A model generated the notes under the pieces. That model worked only from the letters and a program-made list of their open reading frames with translations, did no database searches and had not been told where the DNA came from. A DNA stretch of 64,000 bases from Brevundimonas sp. UBA6550 (GTDB taxonomy: Bacteria > Pseudomonadota > Alphaproteobacteria > Caulobacterales > Caulobacteraceae): NCBI RefSeq assembly GCF_002434505.1, contig NZ_DJKE01000005.1, positions 124,001 through 188,000 on the forward strand. The letters are read 5' to 3'. This document shows, piece by piece, positions 58,090 to 64,000 of this stretch (position 1 is the first letter of the stretch; the number at the start of each line of letters is the position of its first letter). The position numbers and the translations under genes were made by a program.

Positions 58090-58296
58090 ATGATCTATCG
58101 CTCCCTCCTGTTCGCCGGCCTGATGCTGTTGGGCGGCTGCGCCCACCAGAGCGATCCGGCCCTGCCGACCTGCGACGGCTCGGCCCGGCGACCGGCCAAT
58201 CCCCACGGCTCGGTGCTCGCGCCCCAGGCCGGACCACGATCGGCCGAGGCCGCCGTCGATGCCGGCCCCGACGCCGGAACGGGAGGCTGCGCATGA
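58090..58296 (+). CDS. Small lipoprotein in the VirB7 position
   Basis: A 68-residue lipoprotein (lipobox LLGGCAH) with a single further Cys region (PTCDG) and a polar Pro/Ala-rich tail ending GGCA. Its position between virB6 and virB8 suggests a VirB7-like role in tethering the outer-membrane core via VirB9. There is no detectable sequence similarity beyond the lipoprotein layout. Gene ends overlap virB8 by four bases. Confidence 0.65.
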   Translation: MIYRSLLFAGLMLLGGCAHQSDPALPTCDGSARRPANPHGSVLAPQAGPRSAEAAVDAGPDAGTGGCA

Positions 58297-58976
58297 GCGG
58301 CGTCCCCTCCTCCGAGCTGAAGCGCTACTTCACCGAAGCGCGGCGCTGGGACCAGGACCGCCTGGCCTCGGCGCTCCGGTCGCGCCGGCTCGCCTGGTCG
58401 ATAGCGGCCACGGCCACGGGTCTGGCGGTGATCGCGACCGGCGCGGTGGCGATGCTGACGCCGCTGAAGTCCACCGAACCCTTCGTCATCCGGGTGGACC
58501 GGACGACTGGCGCGGTCGACGTCGTGCGTGGCCTCTCGGCCGAGGACGGGCCGGTCCGCTACGACGAGGCCGTCAGCAAATATTTCCTCGGCCAATATGT
58601 GCGCCAGCGCGAGGGCTACCTCGATCCGGCCGCCGAGGACGCGTTCCGTCTGGTCTCCATTCTGTCGGCGCCGGCCGAACAGCGGCGCTGGGCTGATCTG
58701 TTCCGCGGCTCCAATCCCGACAGCCCGCAGAACGTCTACGGCCGCGACGGCGAGGCCGTCATCTCGATCCGCGCCATCGGCTTCATTAACGACGGCGTCG
58801 CCAACGTCCGCTTCCACCGAACGGTCCGCCAGGCCCAGCAGACGGTGGAGAGCGACTGGATCGCCACCATCGCCTTCACCTACACCCGCGCGCCGATGTC
58901 GGAACCGGACCGGCTGAGGAATCCCCTCGGCTTCCAGGTGACCTCCTACCGCGCCGATCCGGAGGTCATCCGATGA
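58293..58976 (+). CDS. virB8: VirB8-like inner-membrane protein
   Basis: A 227-residue bitopic protein with a cytosolic N terminus (about 40 residues, SSELKRYFTEARRWDQDRLASALRSRR), one helix (about 33-55) and a periplasmic VirB8 domain (about 60-227, ALFVIRVDRTTGAVDVVRGLS-like, YDEAVSKYFLGQYVRQREGYLDPAAEDAFRLVSILS, YTRAPMSEPDRLRNPLGFQVTSYRADPE). The final NPLGFQVTSYRxDPE motif is strongly family-specific. It bridges inner and outer complexes. Confidence 0.94.
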   Translation: MSGVPSSELKRYFTEARRWDQDRLASALRSRRLAWSIAATATGLAVIATGAVAMLTPLKSTEPFVIRVDRTTGAVDVVRGLSAEDGPVRYDEAVSKYFLGQYVRQREGYLDPAAEDAFRLVSILSAPAEQRRWADLFRGSNPDSPQNVYGRDGEAVISIRAIGFINDGVANVRFHRTVRQAQQTVESDWIATIAFTYTRAPMSEPDRLRNPLGFQVTSYRADPEVIR

Positions 58977-59800
58977 AACGTCCCCTCGCCGTCCTTTGCC
59001 TGGCCGCCGGCCTCGCCCTCGCATGCCCGGTCGCGGCGCAGACGCCTCAGGACCCGCGCATCCGCGAGCTCGCCTATGATCCGGCCGCCGTCTACCGGAT
59101 CGCCGGGGCCTTCCGCACGGCGACCCAGATCGTCTTCTCGCCCGAGGAGACGATCCGTCACGCCGCCATCGGCGACAGCGTCGCCTGGGAGGTCGCCGCC
59201 GAGGGGTCGGTGCTCTTCCTCAAGCCGCGCGAACGCCATCAGGCGACCAACCTCCTTGTCGTCACCGAGCGCGCCGGCGCGATCCGCCACTACGCCTTCG
59301 AGCTCGTCGCCCGCGAGCCCGGTGATCGGACCGCGATCGCCTATCAGGTCCGGTTCCGCTACCCGGCCGACGACCAAGCCGAGGCGGCCCGGGCGCTGGC
59401 CGTCCAGGCCGAGGCGGTGGAGCAGCGCCTCATCGGGCTGGAGCTGGAGCGCGGCGTGGTTGAAGGGATCCGCAATCTCGCCTGGTCGGCCCAGGGCGAC
59501 GCCGCTCTGCAGCCGAGCGAGGTCAGCGACAACGGCCGTTTCACCGTGCTGCGCTTCCCCGGCGTCCAACCCCTGCCGGCCGTGTTCGAGGTCGGCGACG
59601 ACGGCTCGGAACGGCTTATCCCCTATGACGTCCGCGGCGAGTTCGTCGTCATACACGGCGTGACGCGCGGCCTGCGGCTGCGGCGGGGGCAGTCGGTCCT
59701 GTGCCTGTTCAACGACGCCTATGACGCGCGCGGCGTCGCGGTGGGTACGGGCACGGCCTCTCCGGCCGTTGACCGCGCCCCCCTCGGAGGCCGGTCATGA
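58973..59800 (+). CDS. virB9: VirB9-like outer-complex protein
   Basis: A 275-residue protein with signal peptide (cleavage near VAAQT) and the CagX/TrbG/VirB9 fold: QDPRIRELAYDPAAVYRIAGAFRTATQIVFSPEETI at the start, VRFRYP centrally, and a C-terminal beta-domain (FTVLRFPGVQPLPAVFEVGDDGSERLIPYDVRGEFVVIHG). It forms the outer-membrane core with the lipoprotein and VirB10. Overlaps both neighbours by four bases. Confidence 0.95.
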   Translation: MKRPLAVLCLAAGLALACPVAAQTPQDPRIRELAYDPAAVYRIAGAFRTATQIVFSPEETIRHAAIGDSVAWEVAAEGSVLFLKPRERHQATNLLVVTERAGAIRHYAFELVAREPGDRTAIAYQVRFRYPADDQAEAARALAVQAEAVEQRLIGLELERGVVEGIRNLAWSAQGDAALQPSEVSDNGRFTVLRFPGVQPLPAVFEVGDDGSERLIPYDVRGEFVVIHGVTRGLRLRRGQSVLCLFNDAYDARGVAVGTGTASPAVDRAPLGGRS

Positions 59801-60939
59801 CCGCGCCCGATCCCATGCCGCCCATTGACGGGCCGCCGCCTCCGCCCGCCGCGCCCGGCGATCGCGGGATCTCGCCGATCGCCGGGCGGTTCGGCGGACG
59901 GCAGGGCAAGGTCATAACCCTGGCCGCTCTGGCCGTCGGCTGCGGCGTCTTCCTGATCGCCAGTTGGGATCGCGGCGACGCCGAGGGCAGCGAACCGTCG
60001 CGTCGCGACGAGCCCGCCCGGCAGACGACGCCGTTCGAGCCCGCCCGTCGCGAGCCGCCGCCCCTGCTCAGCGAGGCCGCCTTCGATCCGGATGCGCCGG
60101 TCTTGAGCGACGAAGATGCCATCCCGCCCCTGGAAGTCGCGCCCCGGGGTGAAGCACCGCCCCGTTCCGGCCCCGGTCCCGCGGAACAGCGGCGCGCCCT
60201 GGCCGAAAGCGCCCGGCGGGCGCCCGTGCTCGCCTATAGCCGGGCCGGCCGCCAGCCCGGCCCGCCGCCGATCCCGACGACCCCGACGACCCCGACGACC
60301 CCGACGCCTCTAGGCGAACCGACGTCGCTCGACCAGCTCCGTCAACTCACGCCCGTGGGCCAGACCCGCGCTGGCCGCCTGCCCGACCGCAATCTGCTGG
60401 TCACCGCCGGAACCAGCGTGCCCTGTGTCCTGCAGACGGCCCTGGACAGCACCACGCCCGGCTATGTCACCTGCGTCCTGCCGCGCGACGTCTGGTCCGA
60501 CAACGGCGCCGTGGTGTTGATGGAGCGCGGCACCCGGGTTCTGGGAGAATACCGCGGCGGTCTCCAACAGGGCCGCCGCCGGCTGTTTGTGCTCTGGACC
60601 CGGGCGGTGACGCCAACGGGGGTCGCCGTCGCCCTCGCCTCGCCCGCCGCCGACGCTCTCGGCCGGTCGGGGTTCGACGGCGTGGTCGACACCCATTTCT
60701 GGGACCGGTTCGGCGGGGCGCTGCTGCTCTCCATCGTCGACGACGGCGTTTACGCCGCCGCAGGCCAAGGCGAAGGCGCCTCCTCCCTGGCGCGCGTGCC
60801 GTCGGACGCCGCCAGCGTCGCCCTACAGGGCTCGGTCGAGATCCCGCCGACGCTGCGCAAGGGCCAGGGCGCGGAAGTGTCGATCTTCGTCGCGCAGGAC
60901 CTGGATTTCGCCGGAGTCTATCGGCTGCGGTCCCGCTGA
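59797..60939 (+). CDS. virB10: VirB10-like channel scaffold
   Basis: A 380-residue protein with a short cytosolic Pro-rich start, one membrane helix (about 38-54), a long Pro-rich periplasmic linker and a C-terminal VirB10/TrbI barrel domain (about 190-380, LLVTAGTSVPCVLQTALDSTTPGYVTCVLPRDVWSDNGAVVLMERGTRVLGEY). The linker contains four 9-bp DNA repeats (60273-60308, CCCGACGAC) encoding a TPT/TP repeat. VirB10 spans both membranes and senses ATP use by VirB11/D4. Confidence 0.95.
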   Translation: MTAPDPMPPIDGPPPPPAAPGDRGISPIAGRFGGRQGKVITLAALAVGCGVFLIASWDRGDAEGSEPSRRDEPARQTTPFEPARREPPPLLSEAAFDPDAPVLSDEDAIPPLEVAPRGEAPPRSGPGPAEQRRALAESARRAPVLAYSRAGRQPGPPPIPTTPTTPTTPTPLGEPTSLDQLRQLTPVGQTRAGRLPDRNLLVTAGTSVPCVLQTALDSTTPGYVTCVLPRDVWSDNGAVVLMERGTRVLGEYRGGLQQGRRRLFVLWTRAVTPTGVAVALASPAADALGRSGFDGVVDTHFWDRFGGALLLSIVDDGVYAAAGQGEGASSLARVPSDAASVALQGSVEIPPTLRKGQGAEVSIFVAQDLDFAGVYRLRSR

Positions 60940-61946
60940 TGGACGACACCTCGGTCCTGGATCATTACCTTGCGCCGCTGCGCCCCTTCCTCGAACCGGC
61001 CGCCGTGACCGAGGTCGTCATCAACCGACCGGGCGAGGTGGGGGTCGAGGCGGACGGGGCCTGGCAGTGGACCGAGGCGCCCGAACTGACCGAGGCCTGG
61101 CTGCGCACCCTGGCGGTGGCCGCCGCGGCCTACACCCGTCAGGACGTCGGCCCCGAGCAGCCGATCTGCTCGACCACCCTGCCCGGCGACGTGCGCTGCC
61201 AGATCGTCCTGCCGCCGGTGGCGGCGGACGGGGGCCTTTCCCTGACCCTGAGAAAGCCGTCGCGGCGGCGTCTGGGGCTGAAGGCGTTCGCGGACGCCGG
61301 CCTGTTCGATGCGGTCGCGGACGCTCAGACGGACGCCACGGACCACGTCGACGCCGAACTGATGCGTCTGCGCCGGGCCGGCGACTGGCCGGGCTTTCTG
61401 ACCCTGGCGGTCACGGCCCGACGCAACATCCTCATCTCCGGCGCGACCGGGTCGGGCAAGACGACCTTGGCCAAAGGGCTGATCGAGCTCATCCCGGACC
61501 ATGAGCGGCTGCTGACCATCGAGGACACCCGCGAGTTCGTCGTGCCGCACCGCAACGTCGTCCATCTGGTCTATTCCAAGGATGGACAGGGGCTGGCCCG
61601 GATCGGCCCGAAGCAGCTTCTGGAAAGCGCCCTGCGCATGCGGCCGGACCGCATCCTGCTGCAGGAGCTTCGCGACGGCACGGCCTTCTTCTACCTGCGC
61701 AACGTCAACTCGGGACACCCGGGCTCGATCACCACGGTGCACGCGGATTCCGCCGCCCTCGCCTTTGAGCAACTCACCCTGCTGGTGCGTGAATCCGAGG
61801 GCGGGCGCGACCTGCCCCGCGAGGACATCCGCGCCCTGCTGCATCTTCTCGTCGACGTCGTCATCCAGATGAAGAAGGTCGACGGGCGTTTCCGTGTGAC
61901 GGAGGTCTGGCATGACCCGGTTCGCAAGCGCCAGCCCGGGAGCTAG
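60939..61946 (+). CDS. virB11: VirB11-like traffic ATPase
   Basis: A 335-residue hexameric ATPase. N-terminal domain, then Walker A GATGSGKT (residues 168-175 with ILISGATGSGKTTL), the Asp box LLTIEDTREF, Walker B RILLQELRDGTAFFYLRNVNSGHPGSITTVHADS and the His box. The start overlaps virB10 by one base, and the end overlaps virD4 by 35 bp. It powers substrate transfer and pilus assembly. Confidence 0.96.
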   Translation: MDDTSVLDHYLAPLRPFLEPAAVTEVVINRPGEVGVEADGAWQWTEAPELTEAWLRTLAVAAAAYTRQDVGPEQPICSTTLPGDVRCQIVLPPVAADGGLSLTLRKPSRRRLGLKAFADAGLFDAVADAQTDATDHVDAELMRLRRAGDWPGFLTLAVTARRNILISGATGSGKTTLAKGLIELIPDHERLLTIEDTREFVVPHRNVVHLVYSKDGQGLARIGPKQLLESALRMRPDRILLQELRDGTAFFYLRNVNSGHPGSITTVHADSAALAFEQLTLLVRESEGGRDLPREDIRALLHLLVDVVIQMKKVDGRFRVTEVWHDPVRKRQPGS

Positions 61947-63729
61947 GGCGGCGGCCTTCGCCGTCGGCGGTCTGGCCGCCGTGGTCTTGCTGGCCGTTCT
62001 CGCCGCCCTCATCGCTCTGATGGGCCTGGGCCAATTCTCCGACGCCATCGATCCCGCCCGCGTGCCCGGATGGTTCTGGTACTATCGCCAGGATCCGGAG
62101 GTGCGGCGCTGGCTGACTGTCGGCATTTCGGTCTCGGCTCTGCTCGGCGGCGTCCTCGTCACGGCCGCGCTGCTCGCCCGGCGCCGGCCCCTGCACGGCG
62201 CCGCCCGCTGGGCCTCGGGATCCGAACAGCGACGCGCGGGTCTGCGGGCCGACCGCGGCGTCGTTCTCGGCCGGGCCGACGGCGGCTTCCTCATCGCCGA
62301 TGGACCGGACCACGTCATGCTCTACGCCCCCACCCGCACCGGCAAGGGCGTCGGCGTGGTCATCCCCAACCTCCTGGCCTGGCCCGACTCCGTGGTGGTG
62401 CTGGACATCAAACGCGAGAACTTCCTCGCCACGGCCGGCTATCGCGCCGAGGCCGGCCAGACGGTCCATCTGTTCGATCCGCTGGCGCGGGACGGCCGCA
62501 CGGCGCGGTTCAATCCGCTCGGTCATGTCGATCGCACGGACCCGATCGCGGTGCTGGACGAACTGCAGCGCATGGCGGCGATGCTGTTCCCGGTCCACGA
62601 GCGGGCCGATCCCTTCTGGGCGGAGGCTTCTCGAACCGGGTTCATCGGCGTCGGCGGCTATGTCGCGGCCACGCCCGACCGGCCCTTCACCTTGGGCGAG
62701 ATCTTTCGCCAGCTGACCGCAGGGGACGCCCGCGCCCAACTGCCCCGGATCGTCGCGGCCCGGAACCGGGAGGGTCGCCCGCTGCCGGACCCGGTCGTGG
62801 CGGCGGTCACCGACTTCACCAGCTCCAGCGAGAACACCTACGCTTCGGTGCGCCAGTCGATCACCACCCGGATGGGGCTATGGCTCAATCCCCGGGTCGA
62901 CGCCGCCACCGCCGCCTCGGATTTCGACCTGCGCGACCTGCGCGGCGGCCGGCTCTCCCTCTATCTGGGCGCCACGCCGGATAACATGCTGAGGATCCAG
63001 CCGCTCTATGCGCTGCTCTTCCAGCAGTTGGTCGACCTGAACAGCCGCGCCCTGCCCGGCCCCGCCGACCGGCCCGCCCTGATCGTGCTCGACGAATTCG
63101 CCCGTCTTGGGCCCGCGCCGGTCCTGGCCCACGCCTTCGCCTGGGTCGCCGGCTACGGTCTGCGGCTGCTTGCGGTGCTTCAGAGCCCGTCCCAGCTGAG
63201 GGCCATCTACGGCCCGGACGTGGCCGAGGAGGTGATGACCAACTGCGGGGTGGAGATCGTCTTCGCGCCCAAGGAGCTCAAGATCGCCCAGGAGCTCAGC
63301 GATCGGCTGGGCGCCTATACGACGGACGGCCGCAGCCGCAGCCGACCGACGGGACTGAGCCAGGGCCGCCGCAGCACGACGGTTTCCGACCAGCGCCGGG
63401 CGCTGATGCTGCCCCAGGAGCTGATGCAGCTCCCGCAATCAGCTCTGATCGTGCTGAAGGCCGGCCTGCCGCCGGTTCGGGGCCGGAAGATCGCCTATTT
63501 CCGGGAGCGCGTCTTCCAGCGCCGGCTGCGGCCCGCCCCCGACCTGGCGCCGGTCGCCGCGCCGACATCGCCCCCGGTTCCGGAGGAGGATCCGATGGAT
63601 TTCGACGTCATTGCCCGGGCCTTCGCCGTCGAAGGCCTGCCGCCGCCTCCCGCCGGGGCGGATGAGAGCGCCGTCGGCGCCTGGCTGGACCGCGTCGTCG
63701 ATGCGGCCGTGCTGGAGCGCGAGCCATGA
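61912..63729 (+). CDS. virD4: VirD4-like coupling protein
   Basis: A 605-residue coupling ATPase (TraG/VirD4 family) that brings the relaxosome to the channel. Two N-terminal membrane helices (about 15-42 and 65-82) precede the ATPase with Walker A (YAPTRTGKGVGVVIPNLLAWPDSVVVLDIKREN, about 140-170) and Walker B (ALIVLDEFARLGP, about 385). The C-terminal region has SPSQLRAIYGPD and ENCGVEIVFAPKEL-type features. Its presence after virB11 makes this a DNA-transfer system rather than a protein-only secretion system. Confidence 0.95.
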   Translation: MTRFASASPGARAAAFAVGGLAAVVLLAVLAALIALMGLGQFSDAIDPARVPGWFWYYRQDPEVRRWLTVGISVSALLGGVLVTAALLARRRPLHGAARWASGSEQRRAGLRADRGVVLGRADGGFLIADGPDHVMLYAPTRTGKGVGVVIPNLLAWPDSVVVLDIKRENFLATAGYRAEAGQTVHLFDPLARDGRTARFNPLGHVDRTDPIAVLDELQRMAAMLFPVHERADPFWAEASRTGFIGVGGYVAATPDRPFTLGEIFRQLTAGDARAQLPRIVAARNREGRPLPDPVVAAVTDFTSSSENTYASVRQSITTRMGLWLNPRVDAATAASDFDLRDLRGGRLSLYLGATPDNMLRIQPLYALLFQQLVDLNSRALPGPADRPALIVLDEFARLGPAPVLAHAFAWVAGYGLRLLAVLQSPSQLRAIYGPDVAEEVMTNCGVEIVFAPKELKIAQELSDRLGAYTTDGRSRSRPTGLSQGRRSTTVSDQRRALMLPQELMQLPQSALIVLKAGLPPVRGRKIAYFRERVFQRRLRPAPDLAPVAAPTSPPVPEEDPMDFDVIARAFAVEGLPPPPAGADESAVGAWLDRVVDAAVLEREP

Positions 63730-64000
63730 AGCCCCCCGACGCCGGCCCATCCAACCGCCTCGGCCCTGCGCCCGGCCCGACCGGGTCGCGCCGTTCGACC
63801 GCGAAAGGCGATGTGCCCGAAGCGGTGCTCGATCGCTATCTGGTCGAGCGCGACCTGCGGGGCCGGCCCGAGCGCTTCTTCCGCGATCATCGCGCGGCCG
63901 AACCGATGTTCCGCGACCGCGGCGGCTCGCTCGTCTCCAGCCAAGCCTATCCGGACGCTGTCGTCGACATGCTCAAGATCGCGCGCCACCGCGGCTGGGA
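63726..64000 (+). CDS. Start of an LPD7-domain conjugation protein (partial)
   Basis: The last visible ORF runs past the window edge; 92 codons are seen. The segment VPEAVLDRYLVERDLRGRPERFFRDHRAAEPMFRDRGGSLVSSQAYPDAVVDMLKIARHRGW fits the LPD7 domain found in relaxase-linked and other large conjugation proteins, where a phage- or relaxase-type polyprotein carries it. It starts 3 bp inside the virD4 end (overlap ATGA). A relaxase would be expected next. Confidence 0.65.
   Translation, partial: MKPPDAGPSNRLGPAPGPTGSRRSTAKGDVPEAVLDRYLVERDLRGRPERFFRDHRAAEPMFRDRGGSLVSSQAYPDAVVDMLKIARHRGW

Noticed and set aside
1..64000. tRNA genes or attachment sites marking ends of a mobile element
   Set aside because: I looked for tRNA-like cloverleafs and for direct repeats near the recombinases and the transfer operon and did not find any I could support; the relevant ends may lie outside the window.

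Overview
The window is GC-rich and densely packed, and its gene content points to an alphaproteobacterium, most likely Caulobacteraceae (Brevundimonas or Caulobacter type). The grounds are an FecI/FecR/TonB-receptor/isopeptidase lasso-peptide locus of the astexin/caulonodin kind, DUF6880 and AlkB-like genes next to exonuclease III, a DmeRF pair, and several small alphaproteobacterial DUF genes. No rRNA, tRNA or CRISPR array was recognised. The genus is an inference from gene content only.

Layout. Bases 1-2640 are a housekeeping edge (exonuclease III, DUF6880, AlkB-like dioxygenase). Bases 2700-7690 form an accessory block: TetR, two closely related 210-residue tyrosine recombinases in the same orientation, an esterase-like ORF, a membrane protein and an ICMT-like protein. 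Copies of one 24-bp palindrome separate these genes. Bases 8024-14300 carry a glycosyltransferase, an orphan Anabaena-sensory-rhodopsin-transducer homologue, a GH65 enzyme, a Crp-type regulator and small stress-type proteins.

Bases 14843-39963 are a metal-resistance island. It holds dmeF/dmeR with an operator, a glutaredoxin-MauE fusion divergent from a MerR-type regulator across a textbook 19-bp-spacer promoter, a CnrY/CnrX/CnrH-like signalling module, copA/copB, copC/copD, DUF305, DUF411 and PepSY proteins, a Cu(I) P-type ATPase with a CsoR-type repressor, two acyltransferases, and a type III polyketide synthase with its methyltransferase. Six sites share a promoter-like sequence, CRAGGG then 15 bases then nCGTA (the same as CRAGGG, 16 bases, CGTA), each 30-65 bp before a start codon. 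One lies before the cnr-like operon itself, so they are probably the promoters of its ECF sigma factor, which would join cnrYXH, copAB, copCD, a DUF2231 protein, a CopC-like pair and an ICMT paralogue in one regulon.

Bases 40266-52351 are a lasso-peptide locus. On the plus strand lie FecI sigma, FecR, a TonB receptor with a signalling domain, and the lasso isopeptidase. Facing them on the minus strand are a GntR regulator, two short precursors, the fused RRE/peptidase B protein and the cyclase C. The two predicted cores start with Ala, keep Glu at position 9 as ring acceptor, and share G5, F7, L10-N11-P12, an aromatic residue at 16, T17 and P19-P20. Strong hairpins follow each precursor gene. 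The synthesis arm would make and close the lariats; the opposing arm would import, sense and linearise them.

Bases 52404-64000 are a tightly overlapping VirB/D4-type conjugation operon (virB1, 2, 3, 4, 5, an entry-exclusion-like lipoprotein, 6, a small lipoprotein, 8, 9, 10, 11, virD4 and the start of an LPD7-like protein). This suggests that the lasso locus sits beside, or inside, an integrative conjugative element or plasmid whose remainder lies beyond the right edge.
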